Shown here: piece by piece, positions 29,001 to 39,091 of the stretch
How the letters are laid out: the number at the start of each line of letters is the position of its first letter
Numbering within the stretch: the stretch's first letter is position 1
Source of the DNA: Thozetella sp. PMI_491
Lineage: Eukaryota; Ascomycota; Sordariomycetes; Chaetosphaeriales; Chaetosphaeriaceae
Assembly: GCA_021432635.1 (NCBI GenBank)
Contig: MU270099.1
Coordinates: 66,693 to 130,692, forward strand
Direction of reading: 5' to 3'
Length of the DNA stretch: 64,000 bases
Made by a program: the position numbers and the translations under genes
Notes under the pieces: generated by a model
Seen by the model: the letters and a program-made list of their open reading frames with translations, nothing else
What the model was told of the DNA's origin: nothing
Database searches by the model: none

Positions 29001-32000
29001 AACCCAAACCGAATCTTTCAGCCTCGGCGAAGAGACAACTGCACTCGCACTAAAAGAATGCCACGCGGCCTTCAGGTCGGAACCAATTGACCTATTTTTG
29101 GCGGCTCTCGCATACTCTTTTGCAAGTATCTTCAGAGACAGAGCGGCACCAGTGCTGTATAATGAAAGCCACGGCCGGGAGCCACCCGAGGGGTCATATA
29201 TCGACTTGACTCGCACAGTAGGCTGGTTCACAACAATTTGTCCCTTAGTCATACCCGTCCACAGCAAGGATGATGTTGCAGAAACTGTGCGGCGCGCAAA
29301 AGACACGAGGCGAAGCATCCCGGGCCTCGGACGGCCTTATTTCGCGCACAAGTGGCTAAACGGTACGACTTGTTCCAAGCCCGAGCCACCATCACCGTCA
29401 ATGGAGATTCTTTTCAATTATCTAGGCGGGGGAGGAAAACAGAAGCCTCACGAACAGGGTGACCAGCTCGTCCGCCAAATCGAGCTTGACGACGATGACT
29501 CCATGGCCACTGCAGATGTAGGAACTGCAACCAAGAGACTGGCTCTATTTGAGGTTTCCGCTATCGTCGTCAATAATCGACTACAGTTCAACTTCATCTA
29601 CGACGGCAGCCTTCCTCGCGCGGGTGACGTCCGTAGGTGGATTGACTGCTGCGAAATAACGCTTGGCGAGATGGTTCAGCGGCTGATTCGACACCCCATC
29701 GGACCGACACTGAGCGACTATCCTCTGCTCCCGGTTTCTTACGACGGTCTTCGTGCGCTAGTCGAAGTGACCCTCCCGCGTATTGGCATCGATGATGCAA
29801 CCTCGAAAGTAGAGGATATATATCCGTGCACGCCAGTTCAGGAGGGCATACTCATCAGTCAGCTGCGCAACCCCAGTGCCTACATCTTCCACGCTGTCTA
29901 CAGCATCAGACATACGAACCCCAATCATATCGTCGACGCTGAAGGGATTGCACGGGCGTGGCGGAGGGTAGTCGATCGGCATCCAGTTCTAAGAACTGTC
30001 TTCATCGAGAGCGTCCATCGTAACGGCTTTTTCGATCAGGTTGTTTTGAAGAGTATGGATTGCAACGCTCTCTTTCTCCGTGGCAGTGACGAACAAGATG
30101 CCTTGCATAAGCTCGGCGAAGTTACTTTCCGAGAGCACGAGGGCCCATCTACCCGAGTCAAACAACCAGAGCTCCCTTACCGGCTCACAGTTTGCACAAC
30201 ACGGGGTGGGAGTGTGTTCATGAAACTCCAGATCAATCATGCCGCCATCGATGGGGGTTCCCTCGCTATTATTGTCGAAGAATTAGCTTCCGCATACGAA
30301 GGCACGCTAGAAGACACACCCGGTCCGTTGTTTAGTGAATACATCCGGCACATTCGGAGCGGGCCCGCCCAGGCCGACACAAAGTACTGGATGCACTATC
30401 TTGAGGGCCTGCAACCTTGCTATTTCCCGAGACTGAATACCGCTCCCAACGAGACCGCAAGGACCCTGCGCTCTCTTTCTCTGCCGTTCCACCGCTTTTC
30501 GGATCTGCGGCAGCTCTCCGAGCAAACACATGTCACGCTTGCGAATATAATGCATGCAGCATGGAGTTTGGTGCTCCGAAGATACACAGGCTCCGACGAT
30601 GTGTCCTTTGGATATCTAGCAGCAGATCGGGATGCGCCAGTCAAGGACCTCCGCCGCACAGTGGGGGCATTTATCAACATGCTTTGTTGCCGTATCCAAA
30701 TTTCCTCTGGGTCATCGCAAACACTAGAAGACATCTTCCGGGCGGCCCAAGAGCAACACCTCGAGAGCTTACGATTCCAGAGGTGCTCGTTAGCACGGGT
30801 CCAGCACGACCTAGGCATGGGAGGTAACAAGCTGCTTTATAATACAGCCATCTCGACACAAAATCACGGTGGGGTCCAAGTCGAGAAATCGGACGGAGAA
30901 GACGCCATCATATTTGAGACAGAAGAGGCACATGATCCGAGCGAGGTGAGTTGCCATTTCTTAAAACATGTTTCCTTCCCGTTTCCCACCTCCTTCTTCC
31001 CGTAGCTAACCATGATGGTATGCAAGTACGCTATGACTGTGAACGTTGAAACGACCAAAAACAGCGAAGGAGTTTTATTCCGATATTGGTCCGACCATGT
31101 CAATGACGACCAGGCCCAAGAAGTGGCTCATTTCATGGCACACATTCTGGAGGCCTTTATGAATAGACCCACGCAAAGCATCGCAGAATTCGACGAGGAA
31201 GAACGTACCAGGAAACCAACGACGGCAGGGTCAACTAGCGGGGGTGGTTCAGAAAGTGAACAGTTGTCTGGCCACGCAGAGACCCCTCTGACGACAGATT
31301 TGTCTCCGGCTTTGTCATCCAAGAGTTCCTCGATGCAGCTAGGCGATACTGCCGCCGCTACTATTGAGGTCGATACACGCACTCAGACAAAGTTATTATT
31401 GGCTGCCGAAGACACCAAGTTGGCTTCGTGCCGGAGAGCGCAGGCGCTTCTTGGCCTCTGGAGCTCGCTATTGCAGGTGTCTGAAGATTCGATCCATGGT
31501 CAAGACAGCTTCTTCGACCTTGGAGGAGACAGCATCACAGCCATGAAACTTGTTGGCGATGCTCGAGACCAAGGTCTGGAGCTCACTGTTGCCGATGTGT
31601 TCCGCAACCCCTCCTTCGACGGTATGGCTATGCGCTTGGGTGAGATGCAGTCTATACACAATGATACCTCTCACGCACCCGGCAGCGCGATTAGTTCCCT
31701 GTCAAATGGTGAGCTAGCTGCAATCAAGAAACTCGACAACGTCTACGAGCGATTCTCGCTTCTCGCAGCCTCCAACGTCAGTGGATTCCTTCAAACCCAT
31801 ATTGTACCACAAGTTGGTGTTTTCCGAGGCGGGTTGGCCGACGTGCTCCCTGCCACCGACTTCCAGTCCCTCGCCGTCGCCGGCGCCCTACTAAAATCCC
31901 AATGGATGCTCAATTACTTCTACCTCGATGGCGATGGTGCTATAAATATGGGCCGTCTCAAGCGGGCATGCTTCCAGCTGGTACGGACACTTGACATCCT

Positions 32001-33846
32001 ACGCACAGTGTTTGTTCCATCCGGAGGAAAGATCCTTCAAGTGGTGCTGCGCACGCTACAGCCTGCATTCCGTGTTTTCGAGGTTGACGATCAGTCCTTG
32101 GACGAATTTATGACTGAATTGCAGCATTGCGATGGCGGTCGAGGATTTGGGCAGTCATTTGTGGAATTCTGGGTGATCAGGGAGCGGCGAAGCACACGCC
32201 ACAGGGTCGTCCTCCGGATGTCTCATGCCCAATACGACGGCGTCTGTTTCCCCAAGATCCTCAGTATTCTCCAGGAGGCATACCTGGGCAATGATGCCCT
32301 GTGTTCGCCACCGTCGTTTGCCAACTACCTCCGTGCTTCAGCTATTGCCCTAACGTCCCATCACTACCAGCATTGGAGGCAGCTTCTTGCAGGGTCATCC
32401 ATGACAGAAATTGTTCGGCGGGATGGACCAAGCTACTACCATCGCAGAGCCAACCTCGCAAAATCAGAAATACGCAGACCCGTAGCCGCATGCTGTCTCA
32501 AGCGGACTGTCCACCTACCGCCCGTATCCTCCATCACCACAGCCACCGTCGTCAAAGCAGCCTGGGCATACGTACTCGCTCAAGTCTCAGCGAGTACCGA
32601 CATCGTCTTCGGTCACACCATCAGCGGCCGCAACGCGACGGTCGACGGGGTTGCCGGTATGGTCGGCCCTTGCCTGAATCTCGTACCTGTGCGCGTACGC
32701 TTCTCCGAGCAGCGTTCAGGGTGGACGGCGCACGATCTCCTCCGCCACGTTCAGGACCAGCAGCTCGCTAACATGCCCCATGAGGTACTGGGATTCCGCG
32801 AGATCGTTCGTCATTGCACCGAGTGGCCGGCGTGGACATCCTTTTCTACCACAGTTCAACACCAGAATGTGGACCGCACCGCGAGCCTGCGCCTGGGGTC
32901 TATAGACTATCGCGTTGGAGCGGCGACTCCGGTGGCTCACGAGGACTTCTCCGACTTAGAGATCCTTTCGCAGTCACTCGAGGGCGGCGAGGGAATGTAT
33001 GAGATCATGATCAGCTTTGCGGAGGGAGGTCCTGTCCCCCGCGATTTTGCCGAGCACGCATTGGAAAAGCTGTGTCAGGCGGCGCATCTATTCGCTACTC
33101 ATCCTAATGACATTCTGGCTTCGCCATCGGAGCTGCTATCTTGTCAACCTTGCGAGCTGCCATTCCATGATACAGCACCTCGAGCAGCCAACGCATTCTC
33201 TCGGCCCGAAGCCGCGCCGTCTTGCCTCCCCCCATCTTCCTGTCTGCGCAACATTAGTGCCGCACATCGGCTCGAACTTGCCGACATAGTCACCGCGGCG
33301 TGGCGCGAAGTGCTGCCGCCATCAACTGAATTGGATATACCAGCAGCGGCGAACCACCAAGTAGGTAACGACACCTCTTCTATGGAACAAAGTCCAATGC
33401 CAATGCCATCTCCTGGCGATCCCTTGGGCCATAACCTGGACAAGTCATTTTTTGATTTAGGAGGAGATATCATTGGCCTAGCGCAACTTACCGGGATTTT
33501 CAACCAGCGCGGTTTTTCCTCGCCACACTTCTTAGAGGACTTGATCGCCTATCCTACTGTCGGAGGGCACATGGCGGTGCTATTAGAAATGTGCAACTGT
33601 GATAGTGGGGTTATTTCTTCTACAATTGCTGCCGTTGCAACTACTGCAATAGATGTAGCAGAAACAGCCCTTGGCGGGATACAGAAAGCCGCAGTTGCCG
33701 CCGCAGCCGCAGTAGATCAGGAGGTGGTACGGCAAAAGACACGGAAGGCAGATGGTTCCATGGGCACTGCGCTACTGCGTTTATGGGTAAAAAGGTTGAC
33801 TGCGAGGAAGACACAGCAAGGCAATGGTTCAAGGGAAGTTCTATAG
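8028..33846 (+). CDS. Giant nonribosomal peptide synthetase, five A domains, D-L-D-L-D pattern, NRPS4-like
   Basis: A cytosolic multimodular synthetase of about 8,331 residues. I infer nine introns: 8469-8582, 9045-9176, 9477-9570, 17948-18007, 18086-18173, 20601-20710, 28052-28135, 28534-28593 and 30946-31026. Removing them leaves 24,996 nt, exactly 8332 codons, with every junction restoring a conserved motif. The domain order is C-remnant, A1-T1-E1, C1-A2-T2, C2-A3-T3-E2, C3-A4-T4, C4-A5-T5-E3, C5-T6, C6-T7. All five A domains keep the A10 lysine (for example SGKLDR). C domains after an E domain read SHAIMDG, SHAICDG and NHAAIDG; C2 and C4 read HHALYDGWS. The E domains keep HHLxxDxxSW and NExHGRE. 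The predicted product is a D-L-D-L-D-(L) peptide released or cyclised by the terminal C6. The pattern matches what I recall of Fusarium NRPS4 (fusahexin, D-L-D-L-D-L) and the NPS4 group tied to surface hydrophobicity. Orthology is inferred. Neighbours are an ABC exporter and a methyltransferase. Confidence 0.93.
9045..9176 (+). other. Anomalous intron in NRPS A1 ending in GG
   Basis: The donor GTACGT follows the codons for FDKS. The downstream exon must begin at AAA TGG AAT (KWNVIAML) to give the conserved DKSKWxV of fungal A domains. The two bases before that AAA (9175-9176) are GG, and no AG lies in frame between the stop codon at 9156-9158 and that point. The expected sequence TTTAG reads TTTGG here. 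Confidence 0.6.
11120..16000 (+). other. NRPS E1 and module 2 (C1-A2-T2)
   Basis: E1 (about 11120-12520) has HHLVIDLVSW, NEGHGREPP, RTVGWFT and VPGHGRQYF, the full set of epimerase motifs, so residue 1 should be converted to D. C1 (about 12630-14050) has EDIYPASPIQQGLL and SHAIMDGAS. A2 (about 14060-15720) has TSGSTGKPKG and SGKLDRR. Its hand-read specificity residues are D N E D A G Q I N, the most polar of the five. T2 has HGGDSVGAM with its serine codon at 15895-15897. Confidence 0.8.
16080..21120 (+). other. NRPS module 3 (C2-A3-T3-E2)
   Basis: C2 (about 16080-17440) carries HHALYDGWS. A3 (about 17470-19240) is interrupted by introns at 17948-18007 and 18086-18173; splicing restores VIFTSGTTGKPKGAIVSH. 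Its hand-read specificity residues are D A V L I G A V V. T3 (about 19365-19570) has LGGDSISAI. E2 (about 19640-21120) has HHLVVDVVSW, NEGHGRE and RTVGWFT, with the intron at 20601-20710 between RTVGWFT and the later NGRPYFAYQ motif. Residue 3 should be a D-amino acid. Confidence 0.8.
21200..24620 (+). other. NRPS module 4 (C3-A4-T4)
   Basis: C3 (about 21200-22600) begins QDIYPCSSTQRGIL and has SHAICDGSS. A4 (about 22620-24300) has TSGTTGKPKG and SAGKLDRK. Its hand-read specificity residues are D A M L V G A V V. T4 has VGGDSLTAM. There is no epimerase, so residue 4 should remain L. No introns fall in this module. Confidence 0.8.
24740..29700 (+). other. NRPS module 5 (C4-A5-T5-E3)
   Basis: C4 (about 24740-26090) has HHALYDGWS. 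A5 (about 26110-27870) has TSGSTGVPKG, where Val replaces the usual Lys of A3, and SGKMDRQ; its hand-read specificity residues are D A M F V G G V L. T5 is split by an 84 nt intron (28052-28135) exactly at LSLG|GDSITAM. E3 (about 28315-29700) has HHLCVDMVSW, NESHGREPP, RTVGWFT and IPGLGRPYF, plus a likely 60 nt intron (28534-28593). Both introns are multiples of three without stops, so an uncorrected reading frame runs through them. Confidence 0.78.
29800..33846 (+). other. NRPS A-less terminus: C5-T6-C6-T7
   Basis: C5 (about 29800-31170) has EDIYPCTPVQEGIL and NHAAIDGGS. No A domain follows; after a Ser/Gly-rich linker comes T6 (about 31430-31640) with LGGDSITAM. C6 (about 31770-33100) is a divergent terminal condensation domain with SHAQYDG, a candidate cyclisation/release domain. 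T7 (about 33250-33590) keeps the fold signature FFDLGGD, but the next residue is Ile (codon 33469-33471), not the Ser that carries phosphopantetheine. A low-complexity Ala-rich tail (AAVAAAAAVDQE) and a basic end (WVKRLTARK) finish the protein. Confidence 0.78.
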
Positions 33847-34303
33847 GATGGTCACGGGCGAAGCAGTAAGTAGTTGCGACAAGATTGTACATAAAGCCTC
33901 GGAGCTACTTGATATTAGGAAATGTATATCTCTTATAAATGTAGCAAGGTTAAACGTATTAGCAAAGCATCCTGTATTGCTAGTTACTCGCAGCTACTCT
34001 ATGCTCAATCCCACTGAGAAGGTCAAGGTCGCATGGACAGGCCGGTATCTACATCAGTGCTCATATCATTGTCATTTGTCCAGACATATATCGGGTTCCG
34101 GACTATATACCTGGTGACATGACAGCTATAGAGTAATCAGGGGTGATCATGGGAAGTCCTTTATTAAGATCCATAGGTGATAGAATTACTTCTACGAATA
34201 CCCCGTAGCAGGGCAGACTCGTGCCAAGTAATTGACCGGAAGAGTCGATCGAAATATCGCGCTTTTCTCCTGGATATATCGGTTCAATCACCCCGACCAT
34301 GGA
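33847..34303. other. Convergent 3' intergenic spacer
   Basis: This 457 bp spacer lies between the ends of the convergent NRPS and methyltransferase genes. It is AT-richer than the flanking genes. No gene or repeat was recognised. Confidence 0.5.
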
Positions 34304-35857
34304 TTATTCGCTGGGCTTACTTCCGTAAACAGTCCACCTAAGCCATAAAGTCAGGGGTCAAATTATCCCAATAGTAAGCACCACAGGGGACTACTTACAT
34401 GGGTAGGTAGGCGTGGATGCTGCGACTGATTAAGCACTTCCGGACATCGGAGAGGAAAACTTCAATCTCCTCCCTGCTCCAGTCCAACTCGCGAGAGAGG
34501 AGAGCGAGCGAGAATGCTTCCAGGCCAGCCATAAGGTTCTCAAGCATCCATATGCCGATCTCCTTCATTTTTTTGTCTGCAGGCCACGGGTTGATCGTCC
34601 ATTTGAACGGAACCGCGTGGACGTCGACGAAGCCGATACTCTCCAGCGTGGCCTTGTACGTCCGAGGGTCTTGGAAAGGCCGCCCACGCTTCTTAGCCGC
34701 TTCCTTGAGGAAGACGCACCACTTAGAACTCGCGTGACTGGGCAGTAGCGTCCCATCGTCCGAAGTGTACTCAAGTACGATATCGGCCAGCTCGATATAG
34801 CCGCCTGGTTCCAAGTTCCTATTTGTTGGATCGTGTCAGCGGGCTGGACTAAATAGATGGATGCACTCATGTTGACTTACTCGTAGCACCTCTTGAGAAA
34901 GCCTTCGAAATCGGCAAAACAGCACGTCATCATACGGCTATGAATGTAATCAAACTTGTATGAATACGCCCAAGGCTCTTCCACATCATCTACCTCGAAA
35001 CGAGTGTTAGGCGGGATGCTAGGAATATCAGTCGGTGTTCTGTGACCGCGGGTTGGGGGCACAATATTTACAATGATGGCTGTATTGGAGAGAGGTCAAC
35101 GCCGATGACCTGCATAGCACGTGGTTAGATTGGCCGCTACAGTTCAAGGGGAGAAATGTGCGAACCTCGGAGGCTGGGTGCGCATCCGCTATCTTTGGGT
35201 CAATTCACAACAAACGAAATGGGACGGTAGTCAGTCACATACCGAAATCAATAGCCCAGAGACCTGTTCCAGTACCGATGTCGAGAACCTTCCCTGGAGA
35301 GGCATCATTTTCGGCGAGAGGGCAGAGTCCTAGCTTTCCATCGTAGCACAAATCAAACACGTGATGTTGCAAGTCTAGTATTCAGGTACGGTAATCAGTT
35401 TCATATCATCGGAATCAAACGCGTATCACCACTAACCTAGCCGCTCACTCTCGTTCTCATCGTTTGGGAAGATGTATTCTGGACAAGTGTCAACACATCT
35501 CGACCGCATTAGCTCGGCGGTTAGGCAAGAACGCAGCTAACTTCCGTCTTTGTAGGCGTGATACGTTCTTCCGTTCTCGACGCGGTATTGCATGATGCTT
35601 GACCTCAGACTTGCCGTTGACGACTCGGCGATTTCCTAACTTAATCAGAACATATGTTTCCATGGTCCTGGCCGTTGCCCAGAGATGCATCTTACTGAAC
35701 CGAGGCCCTGTGTCACGTGTTAGCTCGCCTGAATGAGATAGCACGCCTAGCGCGGCCAAAATCGAGGCTAAAGAAATCATACCTCATCATCAAAGGGTTC
35801 ATTCGCGATGGCTGGGTCGACCGCCAGCGCAGGCTGTTCGGGTTCTTGGTCTGCCAT
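34304..35857 (-). CDS. LaeA/UMTA-like SAM-dependent methyltransferase
   Basis: This class I methyltransferase of the fungal LaeA-like/UMTA family has about 300 residues in roughly eight small exons. The start at 35857 gives MADQEPEQP. Spliced landmarks in order are SSIMQYRVENGRTYHAYKDG (about 35605-35547), EYIFPNDENESERL (about 35475), the SAM-binding glycine loop VLDIGTGTGLWAIDF (about 35285-35240), VIGVDLSPIQPS (about 35105-35070), PPNTRFEVDDVEEPW (about 35010), HSRMM, and LEPGGYIELADI (about 34815). The last intron (GTAAGT about 34397 to TAG about 34330) joins HAYLPM to WTVYGSKPSE and a stop at 34304-34306; an annotation that omits it would stop at 34395. The gene is convergent with the NRPS. 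It may methylate the peptide or act as a LaeA-type regulator; the sequence does not decide this. Confidence 0.85.
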
Positions 35858-37242
35858 CTTGGTTGGTAAGAGTATGAAGCGGTAAAAAAAAAAGAGGCGG
35901 TTCGAAAGCCGATATTCTCTGCTCGAGATGAATCAGCGGGGAAGTGCGGGGTTCCTTCGACCTGACTTGACACAACTTGCAATGGCGAAAGGCCCAACCT
36001 AGGCGAGTTCCGAAAGACCAGTTGGTGCAGGGTTCATCGCTCACGGTTTCCTGATCTGCACTAGGTCGGGGCATGCCAGTTGTACGCACGAGAAGCCAAT
36101 GAAGACTGTCGATCTTGTCACTCAAGGAAAGCAGCCGAACGATTTCAGCGTAAATCTTCAAGGCATACCTCGATTTATCTCTGAGGGATAAAGTGGCATA
36201 GGTTTACACATACATACAGCCGCTATTCCTCAACTTAATACACTAGCCCTCTTTTTAGTGATTCTTAGACGACAAGGGGACTCCACTAATTCTTAATTCC
36301 CTCGAGGTATTGAGGACGCTACTCTCTAGCTTTGGAATATCGACAGGGTTGTTGCAGTATACAGAGGGCCACAGTGGGGCGGCTGTATGCCGTGCTTTCC
36401 AAACACCACTGTGCTTTCCAAACGGTAAGACAGTGGGTCCAGATTTTGAGCACCACTACTACCACCACCACCTAAATCCATACCATACCAAAGATCATGA
36501 GATCCAGTCGGTCAACTATAAAATAGTTAATTAAAGGGCAATTGTTATACTAGCTAATATAATCGAATGCTGATATTCTAGTTTATTGTATAAAATGCCT
36601 AAGAAAATAAATGTGGTGCAGTATGCTGTTCTACACTTAATACTACTATCCCTCCTTAGATAGTTAAAAGCTCCTTAAGCTCCTATCTGACTAGCTGGGT
36701 ATACACATAGGTGCCTAAGGCATCTATTGTGAGTTTTACTATTGCTGTCCGCCCTAGGTACACTAGGTTGGTCTATTAGGTCAGGGCTGATGCATACTTG
36801 TAACACTGCACCAAACTGACACAGCCTTTCTACATCAGCTGTGTCGGTCTAGTGCAGTCCGGTGTCTAACAAGGTAGTCTTTCTAATTAGGTGGTTGATT
36901 ACGTTAAGGGCTATTCAAGGGCTTATTTAAGCAGTTAACTTAACTTATACAGATATATATATATAAATATAATAGACGTTTTAACTAGTTGTTTTTACAT
37001 TTATTTATTTATTATATTAAGATCTTATAATATTAAGTAGTACTAGCTTATAAAAATAGGATAGGTAAGCTAGACAAACTTATAAATACTATTTAAAAGA
37101 TTTTATTTTTTTAGATCAAGAAATTAAGGGGGCATGGCGCGATCCACACACATCCTAGGATAAGTTTAATGCAGGACTTAGCTTCTGACTATGTATGAGA
37201 GATGGAAATCGAAGCACTTCCTGATTTCATATGACAACCTCT
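35858..37242. other. Intergenic region with AT-rich, RIP-like island
   Basis: The part near 35858-36230 is ordinary upstream sequence of the methyltransferase. From about 36230 to 37130 the sequence turns strongly AT-rich, with stops in all frames and no recognisable gene, as expected for a RIP-degraded repeat. It contains an imperfect inverted repeat at 36805-36858. Confidence 0.5.
36805..36858. repeat. Imperfect inverted repeat, transition-type mismatches
   Basis: The arm at 36805-36825 (ACTGCACCAAACTGACACAGC) pairs with the arm at 36838-36858, spaced by 12 nt. The three mismatches are all C/T or A/G differences, the class RIP would produce. It is probably a remnant of a mobile element. 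Confidence 0.5.
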
Positions 37243-39091
37243 TCAGATACTATCAAGTATAACGATGGAGGCCTGAAGCCCAACTAACCCATTGGATGTG
37301 ACGACATTACCGCCGTCTCCAATGCTCCAAGTCACACCGCCCCAGATATCTTCGTTTACGGAAGCAAGTTCAACACCTTCCGGAAAAAGAATGTTGATAT
37401 CCCCATTGTGATTCCCGTAGTTCAGATTCACGACGCTCAGTAAGATCTGTCCCTTCTCCGCGCTGACCCATGCCGCTGCATCTACTCTGTCCGCGCCCTG
37501 CACAGTCAAAGACATAGTCAGTGGCGATTGTAAAATGAAGTCGGCCATCCTATCGCTTGTCAAGATCGTCGCTAGCTGATTTGTGACATTCAAAATATCG
37601 ACGCTTGTCGGAAAGTCCCACATGACGATGCCCTTCGCCCCGTGGTTGATGCCCAACATTGTCATGACCACCTCTTCAGCAGCTGTTGGGTATCTCGTCC
37701 AAAAGGTCTCGTTTCCAAAAGCTTGCGGGGCGAACCAGTGTGTCTTGGACCAACCAATAAGGTTGTCCCGTCTATGAAATTCGTCGAGCCGGGAAGATAT
37801 GTCCTCGAACGTGCCGTTGCAGTCGTCACAACCGCAGCACCCATATGTGGCGTTACAAACCGTGTCGTACACCGTCGAGTATGAAGTGTTGCTACTGATC
37901 GGATACACATCTGGCAAAATGATGTCCCCGCCAGCGGCGTAATCTTCATAGTAAAAGTCATAGCAGTTGAGTGCCAGCGACGCCGGGTGGTAGGGATCTA
38001 GCTCACGAATTTTCTTGTACGCAATGCCAGTTGAGTTGATGGGGTTGCTCTTTCCATCAGGCTCGTCACTCTGATAGTATAAGAGAAGTGAGGGATGGCT
38101 ACGCAAGTGCTTTACTTGGTCGATCATGGACGACAAATTGGCATAATCCCAAACGACATCGTACTGGAGGTACAGGCCAAGTTTGTCAGCTCTGTCCAGA
38201 TATGGCTCGAATTTTTCCCAAGGGAAAGGGTTGTCCCCAAGTGTTCCGGTCGGAACAATGTGTATCACATTATAGCCAAGAGAAGAAAAATCGTCTAGTG
38301 TTGTCACGTCGTCGTCCCAGTAAAGACTCCATTGAACTGCAGGTCGATTAGCAGGCTGTGCGAAACGAGACAAGGCCGAAGAGGAGTCTTCATACCGTAG
38401 TACGTGTATGGAAATATGTGTCTCCATGGCGTATCTCCTCTCTGAATCCACAGCCCGCCATATAGATTATCGATCCGGGACACACTTCCCCGGTAGTCAG
38501 GAGATGGAAGGAGAAAAAAATCTGTGGAGGCCACGTATGTTGTGTTGCAGCCCAGTGTTGCGCGGATGTTAACATTGGAGGCGCCTAAGTCTGGGGAAAT
38601 TGTTTTTAGATCAATCGGTACTTCATTATTTGTGCTGCCAACAGTAATCCGTGTTGTGTTCAGCAGGATGCCATTTGCGAATATCTCGACGCGCAGTGCA
38701 GCGGAACTCGGCATCGACCTTGCAAATTGCGAGGACTGCAAAGGCTGCCCAACTTGATACGAAATGCTAGCATCAATAAGAAGGCTTCCCGTTGTTTCGG
38801 TCTCTAGGTAAATGCTCATCCGCGGGCGCACTCGGAGGTCCAGTAATGGAACTGTCGAGATAGGTGGCTCTCCGAACCAACCGCCGGGATCGAATGACGA
38901 GTTGCTGCGACATGGGTAAGCCACTGTAGCTTTCTTGGCCGCAAACCAGTTGATGATTCCCCAGACACCTACCTTGCGCGGTAAGCTTTACCGCACCATA
39001 TGTCTACTCCTGCTGGGTTGTTGAACTGGGCCTGCGAGAGAGCTGGGAACTGGGCCAAAGCCCACACTGCATTTCCGACAGACAGTCGCAT
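37243..39091 (-). CDS. Secreted glycoside-hydrolase-like (TIM-barrel) protein
   Basis: Three exons (39091-38992, 38923-38396, 38336-37243) splice to 1722 nt, or 573 residues, exactly in frame. The start at 39091 gives a signal-like leader (MRLSVGNAVWALAQFPALSQA) before FNNPAGVDIWC. The middle part resembles a beta-sandwich domain (TTGSLLIDASISYQ). The C-terminal two thirds look like a barrel of the glycosidase type, with QWSLYWDDDV, VIHIVPTG, LLYYQSDEPDG (a candidate acidic catalytic site), WSKTHWFAPQAFG and GAKGIVMWDFPTS. Several NxT/NxS sequons and a Cys cluster (CNATYGCCGCDDC) fit secretion. The donor GTAAAG and acceptor ACAG of intron 1 were chosen because they keep the frame. I cannot assign a GH family or substrate. 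Its link to either flanking cluster is unknown. Confidence 0.78.
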
